In this document: one piece after another, positions 1-6,581 of the stretch
Position numbering within the stretch: position 1 is the first letter of the stretch
Layout: every line of letters starts with the position of its first letter
NCBI GenBank assembly: GCA_021604605.1
Contig: BQJH01000119.1
Location: 1 to 8,506 of the forward strand
Length of the DNA stretch: 8,506 nt
Source of the DNA: Hyphococcus sp.
GTDB taxonomy: Bacteria > Pseudomonadota > Alphaproteobacteria > Caulobacterales > Parvularculaceae
Direction of reading: 5' to 3'
Notes under the pieces: model-generated
What the model saw: the letters and a program-made list of their open reading frames with translations, nothing else
Told to the model about the DNA's origin: nothing
Databases searched by the model: none
Translations under genes and position numbers: made by a program

Positions 1-1720
1 TAAATACTCTAATCTTCCAGGTTTTTCAGATGCTTCGGAAGACATTATTGATGCAATTCTTGAAGAAGGCGGGAAGCTGGCGTCAAACGTTTTGCACCCG
101 ATCAACCAGTCCGGTGACAAGGAAGGCTGCACCCGCCACGATGATGGGTCGGTGACGACGCCCAAAGGTTTTAAAGAGGCATATGCCGCTTACCGCGAAG
201 GCGGATGGCAGGGTATTTCTTTCGATCCGGAATATGGCGGGCAGGGGCTCCCTTATATTCTCGGGATTGCGATCAGTGAAATGATGTCGGCGGCGAATAT
301 GGCGTTTGGCATGTATCCGGGTCTTGCCCGCGGGGCAGCCGATGCGATCTACGCCCATGGCACTGATGAGCAAAAACAGAAATATCTGCCGAACATGATC
401 TCCGGCGAGTGGGGTGGCACCATGAACCTCACCGAGCCTCATTGTGGCACTGATCTTGGGTTGTTGCGCACCAAGGCAACACCGCAAGATGACGGGTCTT
501 ACAAAATCACCGGCACGAAGATTTTCATCTCTGCAGGTGAGCAGGATTTAACGGACAATATCATCCATCTTGTGATCGCCCGCATTGAAGGCGCCCCGGA
601 AGGCGTCAAAGGCATATCACTCTTTATCGTGCCGAAATTTCATATCAATGATGACGGCTCCCTTGGTGATCGCAATGGCGTCGCTTGCGGATCGATCGAA
701 GAGAAGATGGGCATCCACGCCAACTCAACTTGCGTCATGAATTATGACGGAGCGACGGGTTATCTTCTTGGTGAAGAAAACAAGGGCCTCAAAGCGATGT
801 TCACAATGATGAACGAAGCACGCCTTGGTGTTGGCCTGCAGGGCATGGCGATATCTGAAGTGTCATATCAAAATGGCGCCGCCTACGCGAAAGATCGTTT
901 GCAAGGTCGCGCTTTGACTGGTCCGGCGAACCCGGACCAACCGGCCGACCCGTTGTTGGTGCACCCTGATGTGCGCCGGATGTTGATGGATCAGCGCGCC
1001 TTCACCGAGGGCGCTCGCGCCTGGATGTATTGGACCGCACTACATGGCGATCTTCATAATAAATCAGAGGATGAAGCGACCCGTCAAAAGGCCGACGACT
1101 ATATGGGTCTGATGACGCCGATCCTGAAATCCTATCTCACGGATAAAGGCTACGCCCACGCGACAAACGCACAACAGGTGCTGGGCGGACATGGCTACAT
1201 TCAAGAGTGGGGTATGGAGCAGTTTGTGCGCGATGCACGGATCGCCATGATCTATGAGGGCGCAAACGGCATTCAGGCGCTTGACCTTGTTGGCCGTAAA
1301 CTGATGAAAGATGGTGGTCGCGCCTGGCAGTCATATTTTGCTGAAATCGATGAATTCATCAGCGATAATGAAGGCAACGAAGAGTTGAAGCCGTTCCTTG
1401 AGGGGCTTGCAACAGCGAAAGCCCGAACGCTGGATGCGACCCAGTGGCTTGGCGCCAATGCGATGCAGAACTTCAATCATGCTGGCGCGGGCTCAGCCGA
1501 CTATCTCAACCTCTTTGCATTGACCTGTCTTGCCTTTGCGTGGGCGCAGATGGCGAAAGCAGCGATCGAAAGTGACAACAAAGATGATGAGTTTTACAAA
1601 AACAAACTCATTACCGGGCGTTATTTCCTTGAGCGGATTTTGCCGGACACAAGTGCGCATCTGGAAAAAGTCAAAGCCGGCGCAGACGCTGTGATGGCGC
1701 TGCCGCAAGAAGCGTTTTAG
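1..1720 (+). CDS. Acyl-CoA dehydrogenase, long (~600 aa) form, 5' end cut by window edge
   Basis: This is a flavoprotein that catalyses FAD-dependent alpha,beta-dehydrogenation of acyl-CoA in fatty-acid beta-oxidation or a related acyl-CoA pathway. The frame is open from base 2 to the TAG at 1718-1720, giving 572 visible residues. The family usually has about 590-600, so roughly the first 25-30 residues lie outside the window. The TTG at 92 is internal and is not the start. Numbering from base 2, TEPHCGTDLG (from residue 144) is the FAD/substrate-binding signature of the middle domain. GGHGYIQEWGMEQFVRDARI followed by MIYEGANGIQALDL is the C-terminal helical domain, with the expected catalytic base Glu419 in YEG. 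About 150 further residues after that match the extra C-terminal domain of the long bacterial subfamily (known family feature). Substrate chain length cannot be read from sequence. It is followed by an intrinsic terminator. Confidence 0.95.
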   Translation, partial: KYSNLPGFSDASEDIIDAILEEGGKLASNVLHPINQSGDKEGCTRHDDGSVTTPKGFKEAYAAYREGGWQGISFDPEYGGQGLPYILGIAISEMMSAANMAFGMYPGLARGAADAIYAHGTDEQKQKYLPNMISGEWGGTMNLTEPHCGTDLGLLRTKATPQDDGSYKITGTKIFISAGEQDLTDNIIHLVIARIEGAPEGVKGISLFIVPKFHINDDGSLGDRNGVACGSIEEKMGIHANSTCVMNYDGATGYLLGEENKGLKAMFTMMNEARLGVGLQGMAISEVSYQNGAAYAKDRLQGRALTGPANPDQPADPLLVHPDVRRMLMDQRAFTEGARAWMYWTALHGDLHNKSEDEATRQKADDYMGLMTPILKSYLTDKGYAHATNAQQVLGGHGYIQEWGMEQFVRDARIAMIYEGANGIQALDLVGRKLMKDGGRAWQSYFAEIDEFISDNEGNEELKPFLEGLATAKARTLDATQWLGANAMQNFNHAGAGSADYLNLFALTCLAFAWAQMAKAAIESDNKDDEFYKNKLITGRYFLERILPDTSAHLEKVKAGADAVMALPQEAF

Positions 1721-1747
1721 AGCGCCTCACCAATGTAGAGAATAGTG

Positions 1748-1774
1748 AAGGCGGTCCCTTAGGGCCGCCTTTTT
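1748..1774 (+). terminator. Rho-independent terminator of the acyl-CoA dehydrogenase gene
   Basis: GGCGG (1750-1754) pairs with CCGCC (1765-1769) and CCC (1756-1758) pairs with GGG (1762-1764). T1755 is bulged and the loop is TTA. AA precedes the stem, and a run of five Ts (1770-1774) follows it. The hairpin sits 28 bases after the stop codon and 18 bases beyond the end of the convergent LytTR gene. On the minus strand the following bases are not T-rich, so it should act mainly on plus-strand transcripts. Confidence 0.85.
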
Positions 1775-1792
1775 ATGTTTGGCTTTTGGATT

Positions 1793-2701
1793 TTAGATGC
1801 TCTTGGGTTTGTCAACTTCTGTTTGAGAGCGTTCATTCCATTTTTGGAAAAAGCTCTTTTTGTATGAAGCGCCAAGCGGCAATTTAACATCATTTAGATA
1901 TATTGCACTGCCTTTAATCATATGGATGTGTTCCATACCGACGATATAAGATCGATGAATACGTGAAAATCGTTTTTGCGGAAGTTTCTCAATAAAATCT
2001 TTCATAGCGCCATAGGCAAGATAAGACTGGTTGGGCGTGAAGATATCAGCATAATTTCCGGCAGACTTAATATACAAAATTGTGCTTGTTGGTATTTGCA
2101 GTTTTTCATTTCCGGAATTGATTTGCAGAAAACTCGAAGGATTTCCTGCGCTGGATAACACATGCATCTCGTGGCGAGTCTGTTGCAGGGCTTGCCTAAG
2201 AGATTCAGTCTCGTCCTGATAGGTGCGGCGCTCATATTGGTGCCTTACCCAATCGCGCGTGAATTTATAGAGGCTTGATAGTATCAAAATAGAAAATGCC
2301 AAATATGTGTTTTCTATCAATAGCGATGTTGTCATTATTGTCTTTAGGCTAGGCTCCCAGAATAAAATTATCAGCTGTTGTGCACCTGTCTGTGAGACAA
2401 CATTCGCAATAAAAAGCGTAATAAAACAAAGCGCATATTGCCGCCATCTTCCGGTTTCGAGAAACTTTGGAACTGCGTAGAAAGCATTCGCGATAAACAG
2501 CGTTGCATTGATTATCCCGCCGACAATAAGTGGTATCGTTAAGCTTTGCTCTGGGCGGTGAAAATAACCAACTCCATTTTCGTCACCTTGTGAAAACAGC
2601 CATATCCAGCCAGCGCTGATGACGAACCAGACTAGGCATTCCCATAACCATGGTTGGCGTAATATTCGTGAGAGAGTTCGATGTTGAGTGAGCACAGGCA
2701 C
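1793..2701 (-). CDS. Membrane-anchored LytTR-family transcriptional regulator
   Basis: This 302-aa one-component regulator is predicted to sit in the inner membrane with a cytoplasmic DNA-binding domain. Hydrophobic stretches at about residues 20-37, 55-78, 90-112 and 125-146 suggest four membrane segments. A charged, coiled-coil-prone linker (about 150-182) follows, then a LytTR domain (about 191-290) with ILYIKSAGNYADIF and the conserved RFSRIHRSYIVG block. There is no response-regulator receiver domain and no kinase domain, so the signal is probably sensed by the membrane part (inference). The start is GTG at 2701; an in-frame TGA lies 15 bases upstream and no ATG exists near the N-terminus. 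A second GTG at codon 3 is possible, and no strong Shine-Dalgarno is seen. The gene is AT-rich: two sampled 60-base lines hold 20 and 17 G/C, versus 37 in a sampled line of the DUF885 gene. This suggests horizontal acquisition. It is divergent from the secreted peptidase gene. Confidence 0.85.
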   Translation of the reverse strand: MPVLTQHRTLSRILRQPWLWECLVWFVISAGWIWLFSQGDENGVGYFHRPEQSLTIPLIVGGIINATLFIANAFYAVPKFLETGRWRQYALCFITLFIANVVSQTGAQQLIILFWEPSLKTIMTTSLLIENTYLAFSILILSSLYKFTRDWVRHQYERRTYQDETESLRQALQQTRHEMHVLSSAGNPSSFLQINSGNEKLQIPTSTILYIKSAGNYADIFTPNQSYLAYGAMKDFIEKLPQKRFSRIHRSYIVGMEHIHMIKGSAIYLNDVKLPLGASYKKSFFQKWNERSQTEVDKPKSI

Positions 2702-2743
2702 ATACTCGGTTTTGAATCACTTGATGATACAATATTCCAGCCG

Positions 2744-2805
2744 ATTTGGCCGCAGGCAATGGACAGTCTGCGGTTCTGGCTGTTGTTCAAATCAAAATTT
2801 GGCCG
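2744..2805. repeat. Two copies of a 9-bp direct repeat in the divergent intergenic region
   Basis: ATTTGGCCG occurs at 2744-2752 and again at 2797-2805, 53 bases apart start to start, which is about five helical turns. LytTR proteins bind pairs of direct repeats, usually about two turns apart, so the spacing is not the canonical one. A match this long could arise by chance in a region of this size. Confidence 0.3.
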
Positions 2806-2817
2806 GTTCGCATAATA

Positions 2818-2832
2818 GTTGATTATATCAAC
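2818..2832. promoter_or_regulatory. Perfect inverted repeat, candidate operator between divergent genes
   Basis: GTTGAT-TAT-ATCAAC is a perfect 6+6 inverted repeat. It lies 83 bases upstream of the peptidase ATG and 117 bases upstream of the LytTR GTG. It overlaps a weak candidate -35/-10 pair for the rightward gene (TTGGCC 2799-2804, GATTAT 2821-2826, spacer 16). The symmetry suits a dimeric helix-turn-helix repressor. It does not resemble the direct-repeat LytTR sites known from AgrA-type regulators. The binding protein is unknown. Confidence 0.35.
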
Positions 2833-2904
2833 ATAATTAAAGCTGCCTCTCAAATAATTATTGGTGATGGACCGTCGATTCTACAACACAGTCTTCATTA
2901 GAAT

Positions 2905-2908
2905 GGAG
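2905..2908 (+). promoter_or_regulatory. Shine-Dalgarno that fixes the start of the secreted peptidase
   Basis: GGAG lies six bases before the ATG at 2915. The earlier in-frame candidates (TTG 2861, GTG 2864, ATG 2867, ATG 2903, ATG 2909) lack a comparable site. Starting at 2915 also puts a typical signal peptide exactly at the N-terminus. Confidence 0.75.
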
Positions 2909-2914
2909 ATGATC

Positions 2915-4420
2915 ATGTTTGAACGAAAACGCGACAAATTGTTTGTAGCTCTCGCCGTCTTATTGGCGTGGATACCTGCGAATGCCTTTGCTGACCGCTA
3001 TCACGTAAAATTTTCAACAGCGCGTGCAGATGATGACGAGGCGTTGCGATTAGCGCAAGTATCGGCGCTACTGACGCCTCATCGAGGTCGGGTCCAGTTG
3101 GTCCGCGCGGCCGAAGATTCTGGGCTTTACAACGGCTGGGCTGGCTTCGTGACGAGTATAGAAGCCGTTGACGAGCATGGGCGATCGTTAGAGCTCGTTA
3201 TTGAATCGCCAGGTGTCTGGCGGTTGCCTCAACATAAGCGTGGTGAGATCGAGATACGCTACTCGGTGAATTTACAACATGATCGCTTTCCAAATGACCC
3301 TGGTGATGATGAGCTGGCATATGCGCGACCTTACGGCCTCATGTGGTCCAGTCGCGCGCTTTTTATAGAAGGCGCGCCTTCAGATGATGTCGCTGTTGAA
3401 TTCGAACTGCCGGATGGCTGGAAAGCTAGCACTCAATGGCAACCCAGTGATGAAAATGAGTGGCGATTCCAGCCAAAAAATACTGACGATTTGCTAAACT
3501 CAGCCTTTATGGTGGGCGCACATCAACAAACGACTGTTGATATTGGCGCCGCAAAAGCGCTGATTGCGCTTGGGCCCCCGGTTGTGAAAATGGAGGCTGT
3601 ATTTACACCGCTCCTTCAAGGCTTTTTGGGCTCCTACGCGACATTGTTGCAGGACACGCTGACCGACAATTTTCTATTGATTGGCGGCGACGCATCTTTT
3701 TTAGGTGGCGGCGTGATGGGGCGCACAATCAGTCTTTCGCTTAATGAAGACGCTGCCGGGCAGGGGGCGCAATTGTTGGCGGCGTACATCATAGCGCATG
3801 AAGGCTTTCATTTATGGAATAGTAAATGGAGAATTCAAAAAGTTTCCGCCGACGATCTCGAATGGTTTCAAGAGGGTTTGGCTGAATATTATGCGTTCTT
3901 AACAAGTCTACGAATGGGTCTGATTGACGAACCAACATACTGGGGCTTCGTTGCAGAGCGTTACACAGCATACGCGGCCGCGTTTGAGGCTGGCGACAGC
4001 CTCACTTCCGCGGCAGCTACAAAAAATACATCTGCCACAAGTTATGATCTTATTTATAGTGGCGGAATGATTGCGCTGTTGATGATGGACATTGAGGTTC
4101 GCACGGCGACAAATAGCGAGAAATCGTTGGATGACATTGTACGTGAGGTCCATGCTAAATATTCAACGGGCCGAGAGACGTTAACTCTAGAAGAGCTAAG
4201 AAAACTCATCCGCGTCGAAACCGGCGTGGATTTTATCCGCCTTATGCGTCGCAATATTCGCGGGTCCGAACAGTTTGATTTAAAAGAGGCCTTAGGAAAG
4301 TTAGGTTTGAATCTGGCGCACCAATATACAGAGCAAGGCTTAATCGTCACGATTACGGAGCTGCCGATGCAATCGTCAGAAAATACGGCGGCGCGTCTTG
4401 ATTACATAACTGGACAATGA
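2915..4420 (+). CDS. Secreted M61-like (gluzincin) zinc metallopeptidase
   Basis: This 501-aa exported protein is a probable zinc aminopeptidase or peptidase acting in the periplasm. Residues 1-26 form a Sec signal peptide: a basic MFERKRDK start, a hydrophobic core, and an AFA cleavage site before DRYHVKF. Residues about 27-250 look like the beta-rich N-terminal region of M61-type proteins. The zinc site is HEGFH at 295-299 (His295, Glu296 and His299). The third ligand is probably Glu320 in EWFQEGLAEYY, giving HExxH-x20-E, and HLWN directly after the motif is also M61-like. No C-terminal PDZ domain is apparent, unlike classical M61 glycyl aminopeptidases, and the protein is shorter than those. 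The family assignment is therefore at clan or fold level and the substrate is unknown. It ends with TGA at 4418-4420. The divergent LytTR gene and the shared intergenic region suggest, but do not prove, that LytTR controls it. Confidence 0.75.
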   Translation: MFERKRDKLFVALAVLLAWIPANAFADRYHVKFSTARADDDEALRLAQVSALLTPHRGRVQLVRAAEDSGLYNGWAGFVTSIEAVDEHGRSLELVIESPGVWRLPQHKRGEIEIRYSVNLQHDRFPNDPGDDELAYARPYGLMWSSRALFIEGAPSDDVAVEFELPDGWKASTQWQPSDENEWRFQPKNTDDLLNSAFMVGAHQQTTVDIGAAKALIALGPPVVKMEAVFTPLLQGFLGSYATLLQDTLTDNFLLIGGDASFLGGGVMGRTISLSLNEDAAGQGAQLLAAYIIAHEGFHLWNSKWRIQKVSADDLEWFQEGLAEYYAFLTSLRMGLIDEPTYWGFVAERYTAYAAAFEAGDSLTSAAATKNTSATSYDLIYSGGMIALLMMDIEVRTATNSEKSLDDIVREVHAKYSTGRETLTLEELRKLIRVETGVDFIRLMRRNIRGSEQFDLKEALGKLGLNLAHQYTEQGLIVTITELPMQSSENTAARLDYITGQ

Positions 4421-4432
4421 ATGAATCAAAAA

Positions 4433-4440
4433 GGGGGGGG
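4433..4440 (+). repeat. Homopolymer run of eight G
   Basis: AAAAA is followed directly by GGGGGGGG, starting 13 bases after the stop codon of the upstream peptidase gene. It lies outside any supported reading frame, so slippage would change spacing or leader structure rather than a protein. Runs of this length are prone to slippage in replication and to base-calling error. Confidence 0.8.
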
Positions 4441-4526
4441 CAAGTGTAGGCGGTTTTCGTGATTGTTAGCTCAGACAACTTATGTCGAATTTCCGCCAGA
4501 AGCACGCGCTCGATCTTAAACTGAGG

Positions 4527-4532
4527 TATAAT
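4527..4532 (+). promoter_or_regulatory. Candidate -10 element of the DUF885 lipoprotein gene
   Basis: A perfect TATAAT, 121 bases before the ATG at 4653. No good TTGACA-like -35 lies 16-18 bases upstream (the bases there are GC-rich) and there is no TGn extension, so promoter strength is uncertain. If used, transcription would start near 4539 and give a leader of about 114 bases. Confidence 0.4.
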
Positions 4533-4536
4533 CCAG

Positions 4537-4562
4537 CCTTCAGGGCCTGTTTTCCTGGAAGG
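4537..4562 (+). promoter_or_regulatory. Stem-loop in the lipoprotein gene leader
   Basis: CCTTCAGG (4537-4544) pairs with CCTGGAAGG (4554-4562) with one bulged G and a nine-base loop. No T run follows, so it is not an intrinsic terminator. It lies where the RNA 5' end would fall if the TATAAT at 4527 is the -10. It could be a 5'-protecting or regulatory stem (inference). Confidence 0.4.
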
Positions 4563-4592
4563 AAATATCGTAGGTTCCGGTCAACAGCCACA

Positions 4593-4636
4593 CCGTGTGC
4601 GTTAGATGGTTCTTTCGCACCTTCGGCTTTTTTTTT
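4593..4636 (+). terminator. Terminator-like hairpin with nine Ts just before the lipoprotein start; possible attenuator
   Basis: CCG (4593-4595) pairs with CGG (4624-4626). GTGCG (4597-4601) pairs with CGCAC (4616-4620). After a TT/TT internal loop, AGA (4604-4606) pairs with TCT (4611-4613), closing a TGGT loop. One C and nine Ts (4628-4636) follow. It could end transcription from the upstream peptidase gene. However, only 16 bases separate the T run from the next ATG, with the ribosome site in between, so the downstream mRNA must almost certainly read through it. That makes leader attenuation plausible. The helices are interrupted, so its strength is uncertain. Confidence 0.5.
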
Positions 4637-4640
4637 ATAC

Positions 4641-4646
4641 GAGGGG
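4641..4646 (+). promoter_or_regulatory. Shine-Dalgarno that fixes the DUF885 lipoprotein start
   Basis: GAGGGG ends six bases before the ATG at 4653. It supports this start over the in-frame ATG at 4482, which would bury the lipoprotein signal peptide behind 57 atypical residues. Confidence 0.75.
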
Positions 4647-4652
4647 CTCTCC

Positions 4653-6521
4653 ATGAAAAAACTACTTATTACATTGTTCGCCAGCACGGCGCTTACAGCC
4701 TGCGGGCAAAACGCATCCAACGGTGATGCAACGCCAACAGAAAAAAGTGAAAAAGCAGCGCCAACTGCGGAAGCAATTGCGGCGGAAACCGAAAAGCTCA
4801 ATCAGTGGTTTGCAGATCGCTGGGAAGAGGAGCTGGATTTTTCTCCGACTTTTAAGACCTATCTTGGTCGTGATGACGACAAGGATAAAATCGATGATGC
4901 GAGCGAAGCTGCAGAAGACGCGCAGCTTGCGTGGCGGCGCGAGAAAGCAGCCGAGTTAAAAACAACCATCGATTATGACCTCCTGACACCGGAAGCAAAA
5001 ACCTCTTACGACATCTGGCTGTTTCAGTTGGAGCAGGCTGAAGCCTCGCTTCCGTTCCGTCGCCGGGGGTACGTGTTTCATCAGATGAGCGGCCCGCATT
5101 CGTCGCTGCCAAACTTCCTGATCAACTTCCACAAAGTCGCAACCGCAGAAGACATGACCGCCTACATTACGCGGATCGATGGTGTCTCCAGGGCGGTCGG
5201 CCAATCGCTCCAGCGTGCTAAATTTGCAGCGGATGAAGGCGTGCACGCGCCGCTCTTTGCGTATGAAGGCGTTATTCAGCAATCAAAAGCGTTGATCACC
5301 GGCGCCCCGTTTGATGGGGAAGGCGAAGCGCCGCTCTGGACCGATGCGAAAGCCAAGATCGCCAAGCTTACCGATGATGGTGTTATTGGTGAAGAAGAAG
5401 CTGAAATTATGCGCGGTCATGCGCGCACGGCGCTGCTTGATTCTTTTAAGCCTTCTTATGACGCCTTGATTGCCTGGCTGGAAGAAGAAAAGTTGAATTC
5501 CCCAGAAGTCGCTACAGGTGTCGGCTCGGGCCCTGACGGCGAAGATTTTTATACTGAGCGTTTGGCCTATGCGACGACAACAGCGCTCACGCCAGACGAA
5601 GTGCATGAAATTGGGCTATCGGAAGTCGCGCGCATTCGCGGCGAGATGGAAGCGATTAAAAACCAGGTTGGTTTTGAAGGGACGCTCGATGAGTTCTTCA
5701 CCTTCATGCGGGAAGACGAGCAATTCTATTATCCCAACACCGATGAAGGCCGCGAGGCGTATTTGCAAGCGGCGCGCGATGCTCTTGAGGTTATCAACGT
5801 CCAGTTGCCTGAGAAGTTTGGCTTGTTGCCAAAAGCTGATCTTGTTGTGAAGCGGGTTGAAGCGTTTCGTGAGCGCGATGGCGGCGCTCAGCATTATTTC
5901 TCCGGCACGCCTGATGGATCGCGCCCCGGTATCTTCTATGCGCACCTGTCAGATATGAGCGCCATGCCGATCCCACAGCTTGAGGTAATCGCCTATCATG
6001 AAGGTAATCCTGGCCATCACATGCAAATCTCGATCGCGCAGGAATTGACCGGTATTCCGGAGTTTCGCACCCAAGCGGGTTTTACTGCTTATGTCGAGGG
6101 TTGGGCTCTTTATTCGGAGTTGCTGGCGACGGAGATGGGCGCCTATGACGATCCGTATTCAGACTTTGGTCGGTTGACGACTGAAATCTGGCGCGCGATC
6201 CGTCTGGTTGTCGACACAGGGTTGCACAATAAAGGCTGGACGGAAGAAGAGGCGGTGGCGTATTTCATTGCGAATTCGCCGGCGGCTGAAGGTCAGATCC
6301 GGTCAGAGATTCAGCGCTACATAGTGATGCCGGGACAAGCGACAGCCTATAAGATCGGCATGTTGAAAATTATTGAGCTTCGCAAAAAGGCAGAAGCGGC
6401 GCTTGGCGATAAATTCGATATTCGAGAGTTTCACGATACGGTGCTTGGCGGCGGCGCTTTGCCGCTTTCAATTCTTGAACGCCGGATCGATGCCTGGATT
6501 GAGACTGTTCAGACGCGTTAA
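4653..6521 (+). CDS. DUF885-family lipoprotein, predicted zinc metallopeptidase
   Basis: This 622-aa envelope lipoprotein belongs to the DUF885 family, whose members look like zinc peptidases but mostly lack defined substrates. The N-terminus MKKLLITLFASTALTAC is a lipoprotein signal with lipobox LTAC. Cys17 would be acylated, and Gly at +2 fits outer-membrane sorting. Residues about 18-45 form a Lys/Glu/Ala/Thr-rich tether. The catalytic signature is HEGNPGHH at 449-456 (His449, Glu450, His455/456). The probable third ligand is Glu482 in YVEGWALYSE, followed by the family block with GRLTTEIWRAIRLVVDTG. PAAEGQIRSEIQRYIVMPGQ is also conserved in the family (recalled, not searched). Length is normal and no break is seen. 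It is the second exported metallopeptidase-like gene in a row, but the 232-base gap carries its own promoter-like and hairpin signals, so co-transcription is uncertain. Confidence 0.92.
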   Translation: MKKLLITLFASTALTACGQNASNGDATPTEKSEKAAPTAEAIAAETEKLNQWFADRWEEELDFSPTFKTYLGRDDDKDKIDDASEAAEDAQLAWRREKAAELKTTIDYDLLTPEAKTSYDIWLFQLEQAEASLPFRRRGYVFHQMSGPHSSLPNFLINFHKVATAEDMTAYITRIDGVSRAVGQSLQRAKFAADEGVHAPLFAYEGVIQQSKALITGAPFDGEGEAPLWTDAKAKIAKLTDDGVIGEEEAEIMRGHARTALLDSFKPSYDALIAWLEEEKLNSPEVATGVGSGPDGEDFYTERLAYATTTALTPDEVHEIGLSEVARIRGEMEAIKNQVGFEGTLDEFFTFMREDEQFYYPNTDEGREAYLQAARDALEVINVQLPEKFGLLPKADLVVKRVEAFRERDGGAQHYFSGTPDGSRPGIFYAHLSDMSAMPIPQLEVIAYHEGNPGHHMQISIAQELTGIPEFRTQAGFTAYVEGWALYSELLATEMGAYDDPYSDFGRLTTEIWRAIRLVVDTGLHNKGWTEEEAVAYFIANSPAAEGQIRSEIQRYIVMPGQATAYKIGMLKIIELRKKAEAALGDKFDIREFHDTVLGGGALPLSILERRIDAWIETVQTR

Positions 6522-6547
6522 GTCGTAAATATCTATCCTGTCTAATC

Positions 6548-6579
6548 CATATGCCTCAGGGTTAGCCTTGAGGCATATG
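6548..6579. terminator. Strong 14-bp hairpin between convergent genes
   Basis: CATATGCCTCAGGG (6548-6561) pairs with CCTTGAGGCATATG (6566-6579) through 13 Watson-Crick pairs and one G-T pair, closing a TTAG loop. It lies between the DUF885 stop (6521) and the GNAT stop (6582). Neither strand has a T run after the stem, so it is not a classic intrinsic terminator. It may be a bidirectional pause site, a 3'-end-protecting stem or a Rho-assisted terminator. Confidence 0.65.
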
Positions 6580-6581
6580 AG

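Noticed and set aside
83..487. 134-codon minus-strand frame opposite the acyl-CoA dehydrogenase
   Set aside because: It is antisense to a clearly conserved coding region and shows no recognisable family.
2632..2853. 73-codon minus-strand frame overlapping the LytTR gene start
   Set aside because: Composition is low-complexity (Asn/Tyr/Ser) with no recognisable domain. It overlaps the LytTR N-terminus and the control region and looks like a chance frame in AT-rich DNA.
2714..2881. Two GANTC sites (2714-2718 and 2877-2881), potential CcrM methylation sites
   Set aside because: About one such site is expected by chance in a region of this length, so two carry little information.
2861..2914. 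Upstream TTG/GTG/ATG starts for the secreted peptidase
   Set aside because: They add up to 18 residues before the signal peptide and lack a ribosome site as good as the GGAG before 2915.
4421..4462. 13-codon frame starting directly after the peptidase stop and running through the G8 tract
   Set aside because: Too short and without a ribosome site. Adding or removing one G also gives early stops, so it neither extends the peptidase nor reaches the next gene.
4449..4497. Nested inverted repeat (GGCGG/CCGCC, TTCG/CGAA, TTGT/ACAA) in the gap before the lipoprotein gene
   Set aside because: Paired segments are only 4-5 bp with uneven internal loops and no T run, so it is too weak to call a structure without folding or conservation data.
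4482..4652. In-frame ATG at 4482 extending the DUF885 protein by 57 residues
   Set aside because: The extension is rich in Arg, Cys and Phe and would bury a perfect lipoprotein signal. The ATG at 4653 has a good ribosome site, and the extension overlaps promoter- and hairpin-like sequence.
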